The notes under the pieces: generated by a model | What the model was told of the DNA's origin: nothing | Seen by the model: only the letters and a program-made list of their open reading frames with translations | Database searches by the model: none | Made by a program: the position numbers and the translations under genes | In this document: positions 1 through 6,242 of the stretch, piece by piece | Layout: every line of letters begins with the position of its first letter | How positions within the stretch are numbered: position 1 is the first letter of the stretch | Assembly (NCBI GenBank): GCA_001795335.1 | Contig: MGOK01000039.1 | Span: 1 to 10,887 of the forward strand | Direction of reading: 5' to 3' | Source: Chloroflexi bacterium RBG_19FT_COMBO_55_16 | GTDB lineage: Bacteria > Chloroflexota > Anaerolineae > Anaerolineales > UBA4823 | DNA: 10,887 nucleotides

Positions 1-433
1 AACAGGTGCCTTCGATGTAGCGGTCGGGGAGAAAACGCGCCTGCGCGGGGGCGTACCATTGCTGCTGACGATCCGTGTACAGATAGTGACTTCTATGGAG
101 CGCCAGAAAGATCGATTGCGAAACCTTGAAGTGGTTGTCGGTATGCGTGCTGGTGAACAGATCATAGGTCAGGCCGAGCTTCTGGAATAGCTCTAGGAAG
201 CCAGTGTGGTATTTTTGGTATACCTCAAGGGGAGAGGTCTGCTCGTCGTCGGCGCGCACCGTGACGGGAGTCCCGTGGGCATCCGAACCTGATACCATCA
301 GGACATGGTTGCCCGACAGACGTTGGTAGCGTGCAAAGATGTCGGCCGGCAGATAGGAGCCGGTGATATTGCCAACATGGATCGGGGAATTGGCATAAGG
401 CCAGGCAACAGCTACGAGGATGTTGAGGGGCAT
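1..433 (-). CDS. metG: Methionyl-tRNA synthetase, N-terminal part (runs off left edge)
   Basis: This enzyme charges tRNA-Met with methionine in the cytoplasm, using ATP. Only the first 144 residues are in the window. They cover the start of the class I Rossmann catalytic domain: VAVAWPYANSP at residues 7-17, the HIGH-type signature read as HVGN at 19-22, YLPADIFARYQRL at 27-39, and the hallmark SGSDAHGTP at 48-56. RFLPDRYIEGTC at 133-144 leads into the first zinc-knuckle cysteine, and the reading frame is cut there by the window edge. The start ATG is 16 nt after the rpoD stop on the same strand. No good Shine-Dalgarno is visible, so translation may depend on the upstream gene. Family assignment is secure. 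The unusual point is Asn in place of the second His of HIGH. Confidence 0.93.
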   Translation of the reverse strand, partial: MPLNILVAVAWPYANSPIHVGNITGSYLPADIFARYQRLSGNHVLMVSGSDAHGTPVTVRADDEQTSPLEVYQKYHTGFLELFQKLGLTYDLFTSTHTDNHFKVSQSIFLALHRSHYLYTDRQQQWYAPAQARFLPDRYIEGTC

Positions 434-449
434 GGGATAACTCGTGCAG

Positions 450-1631
450 TTATAGGTATTCCCGCAGCAGGCGGGCACGACGTGGGTGACGTAAGCGACG
501 TAAAGCTTTTCCTTCGATCTGGCGGATGCGCTCGCGCGTCAAACCAAATTTCTGGCCGACTTCCTCCAGTGTGTTAGGTTGGTTATCGTCCAATCCAAAG
601 CGTAAACGCAGGATGCGCGCCTCACGCGGTGAGAGGGTAGACAGGACTTCATTGATGCGTTCGCGCAACATTTCCTGGTAAACGATCTGTGTGGGCGAGG
701 AGGATGTCTCATCTTCGACGAACATGCCAAATTCATTATCGTCGTCATCACCAACTGGGCTTTCCAGGGAGATCGGCGTCCAGGAAACCTTCAGCATCCA
801 CTTTACTTTGCTAATATCTGTGCTCATCTGTGTGGCGAGCTCTTCGAGAGTGGGCGGGCGGCTAAGTTTTTGTTCCATTTCGTGCGAGAGGCGGTACATC
901 TGCCGGATGCGGTCGGTCATGTGCACAGGGACGCGAATCGTGCGACTCTGATCGGCGATGGCACGCGTGACGGTCTGGCGAATCCACCAGGTAGCATACG
1001 TCGAAAAGCGAAAGCCGCGCCTAAACTCAAACTTTTCGACCGCTCTCATTAACCCGAGATTGCCCTCTTGGATCAGGTCCAGAAAAGGGACACCATGACC
1101 AACGTATTTCTTGGCAACGCTGACGACCAGGCGAGTATTGGCTTTTATCAGCTGCTCACGGGCAAGGTATCCGTCCTGGATCAATCCTTCCAGGGTGTGC
1201 CGCCGTTTGAGTGTGCCGCGACCGTTAAGTTTAACCAGGTCGCGTAAGGCCTGTCGCGCGCATTCGATGCGCTCTGCCAGGCTGACTTCCTCTTCCAGAG
1301 AAAGCAAGGGGACGTGAGACATCTCTCTAAGGTAAAGCCCCACAGTATCATCGGATTCAATTTGGTCCAAATTGAGGGAGGGAATCTTCCTAATCGGGGT
1401 TGGCTCTGATGGAGGATCAAAACTCCCTTCATTCTCGTCTTCGTTCTCATCTGTAAGGATCTCTACGCCTCGCCGGCGTAAAGCAACCATTAAACTATTG
1501 ATCTGTTCTTCATCCTCCCATGGATAGATTTCGGAAACATCTTCAGCGGTCAGATACCCTTGTGTTTCAGCCTTACTTAGCAGCGTGGTGAGAACCTTGC
1601 CCTTTTGGATGGTGTAGCCTGGGTATACCAT
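450..1631 (-). CDS. rpoD: Primary RNA polymerase sigma factor (RpoD/SigA, sigma-70 group 1 type)
   Basis: This subunit directs RNA polymerase to housekeeping promoters. The 393 residues contain a region-1.1-like helical module (about 11-60), an acidic Asp/Glu-rich spacer (61-70), region 1.2 (about 94-127), region 2 (161-238) with [26 protein letters not shown] at 212-219 and [10 protein letters not shown] at 229-238, region 3 (239-290), and region 4 (about 320-390) with the helix-turn-helix [17 protein letters not shown] at 364-380. The promoter-reading residues in 2.4 and 4.2 look like those of primary sigmas, so it should read TTGACA/TATAAT promoters. Length is close to the short Bacillus type and lacks the large non-conserved insert of E. 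coli. An AGGAGG lies 7 nt before the ATG. It is the middle gene of a yceD-rpoD-metG run. A group 2 primary-like sigma is the main alternative. Confidence 0.95.
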   Translation of the reverse strand: MVYPGYTIQKGKVLTTLLSKAETQGYLTAEDVSEIYPWEDEEQINSLMVALRRRGVEILTDENEDENEGSFDPPSEPTPIRKIPSLNLDQIESDDTVGLYLREMSHVPLLSLEEEVSLAERIECARQALRDLVKLNGRGTLKRRHTLEGLIQDGYLAREQLIKANTRLVVSVAKKYVGHGVPFLDLIQEGNLGLMRAVEKFEFRRGFRFSTYATWWIRQTVTRAIADQSRTIRVPVHMTDRIRQMYRLSHEMEQKLSRPPTLEELATQMSTDISKVKWMLKVSWTPISLESPVGDDDDNEFGMFVEDETSSSPTQIVYQEMLRERINEVLSTLSPREARILRLRFGLDDNQPNTLEEVGQKFGLTRERIRQIEGKALRRLRHPRRARLLREYL

Positions 1632-1696
1632 GCACGCCCCTCCTGAAGAATTAGGACTTATTTAGAAAGAATATGCGACTGTGAAAATTGATGATA

Positions 1697-2221
1697 TTAT
1701 TCTTGCGTTCTATCTTCAAGCAGGATTCTTAATTGAGCCAAGCGAGGATCAATGACCTCGTCAATATGGTCGTGAGGATTCTCGTTGAGATTCTCGCCGC
1801 ACACCGGGCAAAGTCCTTTGCATTCCGGCTTACACAAGGGGTTAATGGGAATTTCCAAGAACATATACTCGCGCACCAGCGGGGCAAGGTTGATATGGCC
1901 ATCTTCGGGTAAAATCAATCCTGATTCACTGGCTGTGCGCGGCGAAAAAGCGTACAATTCTGTGAAATCGATCTCGAGCAGTTGTTCCAGATCGGTTAAG
2001 CAGCGGGCGCATTCAGTCAGCTGGGTTGCATGCATTTTAGTCTGCAGTAGCAGACCCTGCGCGGTGCGCGTGATACGGGCTGTGCCGGACAGATGGTTGA
2101 GATCAAGGTCTGGTTCTAATAATAAAGAGGGAAGATCAACAGGGAACTCTCGGCTGAAACCGACAGATTGGTTAAGCAGAAATCCGACGTTCAGCCGGAG
2201 AGCCTGGCGAGACTGGTTCAT
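1697..2221 (-). CDS. yceD: YceD/DUF177 family protein (probable rRNA/ribosome maturation factor)
   Basis: A 174-residue soluble protein of the DUF177 family. Relatives include E. coli YceD, linked to 23S rRNA accumulation, and a plant plastid homologue, also linked to 23S rRNA processing. Visible family marks are LRLNVGFLLNQSVGFSREF near residues 8-26, a CARC pair at 71-74, the cluster CKPECKGLCPVCG at 130-142, and the closing DPRLAQLRILLED at 158-170. The cysteine pairs suggest metal binding, which is inference. The start fits the usual N-terminus, though no strong Shine-Dalgarno is present. In many bacteria this gene directly precedes rpmF (L32). Here the next gene, 65 nt on, is the sigma factor. 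A good promoter lies about 45-70 bp upstream. Family certain, exact role less so. Confidence 0.88.
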   Translation of the reverse strand: MNQSRQALRLNVGFLLNQSVGFSREFPVDLPSLLLEPDLDLNHLSGTARITRTAQGLLLQTKMHATQLTECARCLTDLEQLLEIDFTELYAFSPRTASESGLILPEDGHINLAPLVREYMFLEIPINPLCKPECKGLCPVCGENLNENPHDHIDEVIDPRLAQLRILLEDRTQE

Positions 2222-2264
2222 CGGTAAGGATCGACTCGCAAAATATATTTATTTAATTTACATA

Positions 2265-2293
2265 ATCATAACATACATAGATTTAACAGTCAA
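2265..2293 (-). promoter_or_regulatory. Sigma-70-type promoter for the yceD-rpoD-metG run
   Basis: Read on the minus strand, a -35 box TTGACT (2288-2293) and a -10 box TATGAT (2265-2270) are separated by exactly 17 bp, with a TG one base upstream of the -10 (extended -10). Predicted start of transcription is near 2258, giving a leader of about 37 nt before the yceD ATG. No other equally good promoter was seen ahead of rpoD or metG, so this one may drive all three. The position inside the divergent, AT-rich gap fits. Confidence 0.72.
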
Positions 2294-2314
2294 GCTTCAT
2301 GGGTTAATTTGACA

Positions 2315-2323
2315 TATTATAAT
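2315..2323 (+). promoter_or_regulatory. Possible -10 element for a leaderless rdgB transcript
   Basis: Two overlapping -10-like hexamers, TATTAT (2315-2320) and TATAAT (2318-2323), lie just before the rdgB ATG at 2327. If TATTAT is used, transcription would begin on the A of the ATG itself. No Shine-Dalgarno precedes the ATG. A clear -35 at the right distance is missing; the nearby TTGACA at 2309-2314 is much too close to pair with these boxes. The call is tentative. Confidence 0.35.
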
Positions 2324-2326
2324 GCT

Positions 2327-2920
2327 ATGATTAAGTTGCTTCTGGCGACCGGGAATACCGGTAAGGCGCGCGAATTTATGGCTCTGTTGCAGGACATAGC
2401 CATCGAACTAATCACTCTCCAAGGGATCAGATTGAAACTGGAAGTTAAGGAGGTAGGCAAGACTTACGCGGAGAACGCGGCTCTAAAGGCGCTGGCATAT
2501 GCGCGCACTTCTGGTTTGCTTACCCTGGGAGATGATTCAGGCTTGGAGGTCGAAGCGTTGAGGGGAGCACCAGGTTTATATTCGGCGCGTTACGCGCCGC
2601 TCCAGGCGGCGACCGACGCTGACCGCAGGGCTTATCTTTTGGGAAATTTGAGCGGGTTATCCCGGCCCTGGCTAGCCAGATTTCATTGTACAGTGGCTCT
2701 GGCGACACCCACCGGGGAAGTTCATTTCGCCGATGGAATATGTCCAGGTGAGATTATCCCAGATGAACGGGGGTCTAATGGATTCGGATACGACCCGATT
2801 TTCCTGATTCCAGAGCTGGGGCGAACTTTGGCAGAGCTAAGCATGAGTGAAAAGAACCAGGTCAGTCATCGAGCGCGGGCAGTCAAGGCAGCACTCCCAG
2901 CCTTGCTGTCATTTTTGTAA
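2327..2920 (+). CDS. rdgB: Non-canonical purine NTP pyrophosphatase, RdgB/HAM1 family
   Basis: This enzyme hydrolyses dITP, ITP and XTP to the monophosphate and pyrophosphate, keeping deaminated purines out of DNA and RNA. The 197 residues carry the full family signature set: LATGNTGK at 6-13, TYAENA at 46-51, the metal/catalytic DDSG at 69-72, GAPGLYSARY at 80-89, GSNGFGYDPIF at 149-159 and SEKNQVSHRARA at 174-185. Length is typical. I chose the ATG at 2327 because the family begins a few residues before the TGN motif. The frame stays open to a TTG at 2309, but that would add six unconserved residues. It is divergent from yceD across about 105 bp and is followed 57 nt later by the sensor kinase. 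Confidence 0.95.
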   Translation: MIKLLLATGNTGKAREFMALLQDIAIELITLQGIRLKLEVKEVGKTYAENAALKALAYARTSGLLTLGDDSGLEVEALRGAPGLYSARYAPLQAATDADRRAYLLGNLSGLSRPWLARFHCTVALATPTGEVHFADGICPGEIIPDERGSNGFGYDPIFLIPELGRTLAELSMSEKNQVSHRARAVKAALPALLSFL

Positions 2921-2937
2921 TCCATCATCTTAGGGTG

Positions 2938-2971
2938 TTGAACCCCCGTCCGCCTCATTATAGGTTATGAT
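2938..2971 (+). promoter_or_regulatory. Candidate promoter region / leaderless start for the sensor kinase
   Basis: TATGAT at 2966-2971 ends exactly 6 nt before the kinase ATG at 2978, so transcription from it would begin at the start codon. No Shine-Dalgarno is present. A weaker alternative is TTGAAC (2938-2943), 16 bp, TATAGG (2960-2965), which would give a leader of only a few bases. Either reading predicts a leaderless or nearly leaderless message. Neither has a full consensus pair. Confidence 0.38.
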
Positions 2972-2977
2972 CTAGCT

Positions 2978-4732
2978 ATGCGCAATGTTGATTTCCCTGG
3001 CTTCATTGAAAAGATCACCGTATCTCTGCGCTGGCTGATCTTGATCGTCATAAGCGTCTCGTTGATCCTCCAGGGTTCTGGCTCTTTGCCCGTTGCGGCG
3101 GTTTTATTTGGGGCGGCGATTCTGAACTTGTGGCTTATTCTGCAGCCTTTCTTCGACCGGTCTGCCGGGGTTTATCGCATCCTGATACTTGTCGTCGATC
3201 TCCTGGTCGCCAATCTTTTGTATTATTTTGTTAGCATCTTGCAAGGTACGCCTGTGTGGTCAGGCTTACTGCCGGTAATGAGTGCTGCTTTGTACTTCGA
3301 AACAAGAGGGATGCTGGTCTTCACGCTCATAACCATCCTTAGCCTGGGCTTACAGGCGTTTCTCCTTCACCCTCCGATCTCGGCGCTGGTTTCTGTCGGC
3401 CTGGCAAGTCTTCTTTACCTGGGTGTCGGGGTCTTAATGAATTTACTGCGGCAACGATTAAGGAGCGGTTTTGAGGTGTCTCAAGGAGCACAACTAATAG
3501 CCCAGCAAAAAGCTGAGCGAGTGGAGGTCGATCGTCGGCATGCGATTTATCAGCTGGTCTCCGCCCTCAGCGCAACGTTGAATTATCAGCGCGTCCTGGA
3601 TACTGCGCTTGATATGTGTACCACCGCCTTGGCATCGTCCAGTGATCAGGCCGGTCCCCTGGTCAGCGCAGTGCTCCTATTCTCACAGACTAAGGCGGAG
3701 GAAACTCCCTTGCTGGTGGGCTCGGCGCGCCGTTTCACTCCAGCAGACATGCGCATCGAGCTGCAGGGGAGAAGGGGTGTGATCGGACGGGCAATCGATG
3801 ATGGCGAGGCGTACCTGGCGCGCAACATAGCGAAGGACCCTGAGCTGGGAAGGATCGTTGCTATGCGGGTGTGCCGGGCGGCTTATTGTGTACCCTTGCG
3901 TACAGGGTTGGACACTTATGGCGTGATGCTCTTCGCCCATCCGGATGAGAATTTCTTCACGGAGGAACATCGTGAGATCCTCGACATCATCGGTAACCAG
4001 GCAATGATCGCCATCCAGAACGCGCGCCTCTACCATGACCTGGAACAAGAAAAAGAGCGGATGATGGAGATCCAGGAGGAAGCTCGTCGAAAACTGGCCC
4101 GCGATCTGCATGATGGTCCCACGCAGTCCGTAGCCGCGCTGGCGATGCGCGTCAACTTTGCCCGGCGGATGCTGGAACGCGATGGTAAAGCTGCGGCAGA
4201 TGAACTTCATAAGGTAGAGGATCTAGCTCGAAAGACGACGAACGAACTGCGGCACATGTTATTTACCCTACGACCATTGGTGCTGGAATCACATGGGTTG
4301 ACGGCAGCTCTCGAGTCGATGGCAGAAAAAATGCACGAGACCTTTAACCAAAAAGTGATCGTGATTTCCGATCAGGAGATCGTCAACAAATTAGAGATGA
4401 GCAAACAGGCGGTGGTGTTTTACATCGCTGAAGAAGCTGTCAATAACGCTCGCAAACACGCCAAAGCGGCGCATGTCTGGGTGAGATTGAAAGCGGTGGA
4501 AGATGGCATGGCTTTACTGGAAATCGAAGATGATGGAGCTGGTTTTGATCCCGGTCCGGTAAATTCTTCTTATGAGCGCCGGGGGAGTTTAGGGATGGTC
4601 AACATGCGCGAGCGCGCTGAGCTGGTAAATGGCGTGTTGAATATTGACTCTGTGGAAGGACGCGGCACACGCGTGCTGCTGCTGATTCCCCTGACTAACG
4701 AAGCTCACGAACGGCTGCGCCGCAGGCAGTGA
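2978..4732 (+). CDS. Membrane sensor histidine kinase (NarL/DegS type, GAF + HisKA_3 + HATPase)
   Basis: A 584-residue two-component sensor kinase in the cytoplasmic membrane. The N-terminal 155 residues form about six hydrophobic helices (roughly 18-32, 38-57, 66-88, 94-107, 111-130, 134-156) with little extracytoplasmic loop. This is followed by a helical linker, a GAF-type domain (about 188-348), and a second helix (352-372). The dimerisation and phosphoacceptor segment has RDLHDGPTQSV at 375-385, with His378 the likely phosphorylated residue. The ATP-binding domain has its N box at EEAVNNARKHA (485-495), G1 at DDGAGF (518-523) and G2 at GSLGMVNMRERA (536-547). Such kinases normally phosphorylate a LuxR/NarL-type regulator, but none is encoded beside it here. 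Its ligand cannot be inferred. The stop overlaps the GTG of the next gene. Confidence 0.93.
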   Translation: MRNVDFPGFIEKITVSLRWLILIVISVSLILQGSGSLPVAAVLFGAAILNLWLILQPFFDRSAGVYRILILVVDLLVANLLYYFVSILQGTPVWSGLLPVMSAALYFETRGMLVFTLITILSLGLQAFLLHPPISALVSVGLASLLYLGVGVLMNLLRQRLRSGFEVSQGAQLIAQQKAERVEVDRRHAIYQLVSALSATLNYQRVLDTALDMCTTALASSSDQAGPLVSAVLLFSQTKAEETPLLVGSARRFTPADMRIELQGRRGVIGRAIDDGEAYLARNIAKDPELGRIVAMRVCRAAYCVPLRTGLDTYGVMLFAHPDENFFTEEHREILDIIGNQAMIAIQNARLYHDLEQEKERMMEIQEEARRKLARDLHDGPTQSVAALAMRVNFARRMLERDGKAAADELHKVEDLARKTTNELRHMLFTLRPLVLESHGLTAALESMAEKMHETFNQKVIVISDQEIVNKLEMSKQAVVFYIAEEAVNNARKHAKAAHVWVRLKAVEDGMALLEIEDDGAGFDPGPVNSSYERRGSLGMVNMRERAELVNGVLNIDSVEGRGTRVLLLIPLTNEAHERLRRRQ

Positions 4733-5133
4733 ACTCCCCCAGGTTTTTGGGGGTTCTACAAATATTGCGCCTGACTGCCCTGCTACTGGGCGTCGTTATT
4801 CTACTCTGGATATCATTTGAAGACCGGTCCGAATCCGTTGTGCTCCTGCTGGCTGGTGCAATTTGCGCCTGGTGGGCGGTGCGTCTTCTGGTTGGACGAC
4901 CCTCTGGCAGGAATATCGTATTGATCCGGCATATAATCGTCTGGATTTTAGCCGGGCTGGCTATTGCCCCTCTGGCGATCTTGTTGATGGCCTTCAAGAG
5001 CGGAATCCACGGGCATGGGACACCCGATTTCACAATTCAGCAAATCCAGTCGGTGCTCTTGCGGACTCCATTCCTGGCGGTCGGCGGCCTGCTCTTGGGG
5101 GTAGGAAGCGCGCTGTGGTATTTGGCGCGGTAG
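4729..5133 (+). CDS. Small four-helix membrane protein of unknown function
   Basis: This 134-residue protein is not recognised as a named family. It has four hydrophobic segments (about 7-29, 36-55, 66-89 and 114-132), short charged loops, and a His/Gly-containing stretch SGIHGHGTPDF at 91-101 between helices 3 and 4. It starts with GTG inside the stop of the histidine kinase (GTGA overlap), with only a weak AGG upstream, so it is probably translated by coupling to the kinase. That coupling suggests a partner role at the membrane for the kinase, which is inference only. A short G+C hairpin lies just inside its start. The reading frame is intact, and hydrophobicity over its full length supports a real gene. 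Confidence 0.68.
   Translation: MNSPRFLGVLQILRLTALLLGVVILLWISFEDRSESVVLLLAGAICAWWAVRLLVGRPSGRNIVLIRHIIVWILAGLAIAPLAILLMAFKSGIHGHGTPDFTIQQIQSVLLRTPFLAVGGLLLGVGSALWYLAR
4736..4753 (+). other. Stem-loop at the kinase/membrane-protein junction
   Basis: CCCCCA at 4736-4741 pairs with TGGGGG at 4748-4753 around a six-base GGTTTT loop. The hairpin begins four bases after the coupled GTG start codon. No T-run follows, so it is not a convincing terminator. It could slow or gate translation of the small membrane protein, or be chance. Confidence 0.35.
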
Positions 5134-5157
5134 AATATTAATCCAGAAAGAAGATCT

Positions 5158-5910
5158 ATGCCCATCGCTGGAAGACTTTATTACTTTACTTATCCCGGAG
5201 AAACGCCCCCCGTCGTATTGATTCATGGAGCGGGCGGTACGCACTTGTACTGGCCGGCGGAAATCCGCCGCTTGCCTGGACATTGTACGCTGGCGATCGA
5301 TTTGCCCGGGCATGGCAAGTCGTTCGGCTGCGGCCTGCAAACGATCTCTGCCTATGCCGAGTCCGTGTTAGGCTGGTTGGGAGCGGTAGGTCTAAGCCAG
5401 GCGGTGTTCGTTGGGCATTCGCTGGGCAGCGCTATAGTCCAAGAGCTGGCCCTCGATCATCCTGAGTTTGTCCTGGGCCTGATCCTGGTTGGCGCTGGGG
5501 CGCGCCTGCGTATCCACCCGGACATACTGCAAAGCAGCGCCAGCGAGGCTACCTTTCACAGCACGGTAAAGATCATTATGGAGTGGGCGTTCAGTCGACA
5601 GGCTCCCGAACGCCTGGTGGAGCTGGCCAGCCGACGCATGGCTGAGACGCGCCCAAGTGTGTTGCACGGCGATTTCCTGGCCTGCGATGCCTTTGATGTG
5701 ATGGATCGGGTTGGCGAGATTAGCCAGCCGACCCTGGTGATCTGCGGAGCGGATGACCGACTAACTCCCCTGCGCTACGCTCAATTCCTAGCCAGAGAGA
5801 TCGCCGCTGCCCGCCTGGAAATCATCCCAGACGCCGGGCATATGGTGATGCTAGAGCAGCCGCAAGCAGTGGCGAACTTGGTTAAGGCTTTTCTAGACAG
5901 AATTATTTGA
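5158..5910 (+). CDS. Alpha/beta-fold hydrolase
   Basis: A 250-residue cytoplasmic alpha/beta-hydrolase of the esterase/lipase/MhpC-like group. The fold marks are in order: oxyanion-hole HGAGGTH at 23-29, DLPGHGKS at 48-55, nucleophile elbow GHSLGS at 86-91 with Ser88, acid in GADDRLTP at 197-204 (Asp200 the likely member), and GHMVMLEQP at 227-235 with His228. The catalytic triad is therefore complete. The cap region (about 115-180) is the usual helical insertion and determines substrate, which cannot be read from sequence. There is no signal peptide. A purine-rich AGAAAGAAG precedes the ATG. It follows the membrane protein by 24 nt, so it probably shares its transcript. Ester or C-C bond hydrolysis is possible, and I do not assign a pathway. 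Confidence 0.9.
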   Translation: MPIAGRLYYFTYPGETPPVVLIHGAGGTHLYWPAEIRRLPGHCTLAIDLPGHGKSFGCGLQTISAYAESVLGWLGAVGLSQAVFVGHSLGSAIVQELALDHPEFVLGLILVGAGARLRIHPDILQSSASEATFHSTVKIIMEWAFSRQAPERLVELASRRMAETRPSVLHGDFLACDAFDVMDRVGEISQPTLVICGADDRLTPLRYAQFLAREIAAARLEIIPDAGHMVMLEQPQAVANLVKAFLDRII

Positions 5911-5918
5911 GGTCGAGC

Positions 5919-5947
5919 TTGCTATTATTGTATACGATAGGTATAAT
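5919..5947 (+). promoter_or_regulatory. Promoter of the tRNA-Val gene
   Basis: A -35 box TTGCTA (5919-5924) and a perfect -10 TATAAT (5942-5947) are 17 bp apart. Predicted transcription start is near 5954, only about five bases before the mature tRNA. The promoter sits in the 48-bp gap after the hydrolase stop. Confidence 0.75.
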
Positions 5948-5958
5948 TTGGTTCAGTT

Positions 5959-6032
5959 GGGCGGTTAGCTCAGTTGGTTAGAGCGTTGCGTTGACATCGC
6001 AAAGGTCGTAGGTTCGAGTCCTATACCGCCCA
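5959..6032 (+). tRNA. tRNA-Val, anticodon GAC
   Basis: A complete 74-base cloverleaf. The acceptor GGGCGGT (5959-5965) pairs fully with ACCGCCC (6025-6031). The D arm is GCTC/GAGC (5968-5971, 5981-5984). The anticodon stem TTGCG/CGCAA encloses the loop TTGACAT (5991-5997), giving anticodon GAC for valine codon GUC (and GUU by wobble). The T arm is GTAGG/CCTAT with loop TTCGAGT (6013-6019). The discriminator is A at 6032. The genome then reads CCT, so the CCA end is not fully encoded and must be completed by CCA-adding enzyme. The gene stands alone with its own promoter. Confidence 0.97.
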
Positions 6033-6042
6033 CCTAATTGAA

Positions 6043-6069
6043 GGGCTGTCCAAAATGAATGGGCAGCCC
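6043..6069 (+). terminator. Hairpin after tRNA-Val, possible terminator
   Basis: GGGCTGTCC (6043-6051) and GGGCAGCCC (6061-6069) form a nine-pair stem (one G-T wobble) with a nine-base loop. It starts ten bases after the tRNA. The T-run expected of an intrinsic terminator is missing (CATTCGCGTT follows). It may still end or process the tRNA transcript, and it separates that unit from the gyrA promoter. Confidence 0.5.
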
Positions 6070-6131
6070 CATTCGCGTTAAAAGAATATGTGTTCAAACG
6101 TATCAATTGTCATCTTACGCCAATTATCGGG

Positions 6132-6160
6132 TTGACGTTTCTTGAATTTAACCTTAATAT
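6132..6160 (+). promoter_or_regulatory. Promoter of gyrA
   Basis: TTGACG (6132-6137), a spacer of exactly 17 bp, then TAATAT (6155-6160). Predicted transcription start is near 6167, leaving a leader of about 76 nt before the gyrA ATG. Five of six -35 bases match consensus. gyrA promoters are often supercoiling-sensitive; nothing in this sequence proves that here. Confidence 0.66.
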
Positions 6161-6182
6161 ATCTCCCAGCACAAATATTCTA

Positions 6183-6237
6183 CACCCAATACAATATCCC
6201 CCAATCTTCACGCATCACGCGTTGCGTACTACGGAGT
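6183..6237 (+). repeat. Degenerate short-period repeats in the gyrA leader
   Basis: Two kinds of near-repeat follow each other. First are CCCAATA, CAATATC and CCCCAATC (about 6185-6206). Then come units of about seven bases, ACGCATC, ACGCGTT, GCGTACT and ACGGAGT (6210-6237). The second set contains an inverted pair ACGCA/TGCGT (6210-6214 and 6223-6227) that could fold just upstream of the Shine-Dalgarno. The units are imperfect, so the call rests on rhythm rather than identity. Confidence 0.4.
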
Positions 6238-6242
6238 CTGCC

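Noticed and set aside
305..577. Plus-strand open frame over the metG/rpoD junction
   Set aside because: Both minus-strand proteins there have clear family motifs; this frame is their shadow.
1785..2312. Long plus-strand open frame antisense to yceD
   Set aside because: It mirrors the real coding frame, has no recognisable domain, and its tail is translated intergenic AT-rich DNA.
2309..2323. TTGACA and TATAAT read as one promoter
   Set aside because: The two boxes are only three bases apart, far short of the 16-18 bp needed.
2309..2326. TTG start for rdgB, six codons upstream of the ATG
   Set aside because: RdgB proteins start a few residues before the TGN motif, and the extra codons overlap -10-like sequence.
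3683..4210. Minus-strand open frame inside the histidine kinase
   Set aside because: It is a shadow of a strongly conserved kinase region, with no family resemblance and no ribosome site support.
4948..5340. Minus-strand open frame across the membrane-protein/hydrolase junction
   Set aside because: It overlaps two plausible genes antisense and resembles nothing.
6090..6242. In-frame N-terminal extension of gyrA to an ATG at 6090
   Set aside because: The 51 extra residues resemble no GyrA, cross the promoter boxes and repeat-rich leader, and the ATG at 6243 has its own GGAG six bases upstream.
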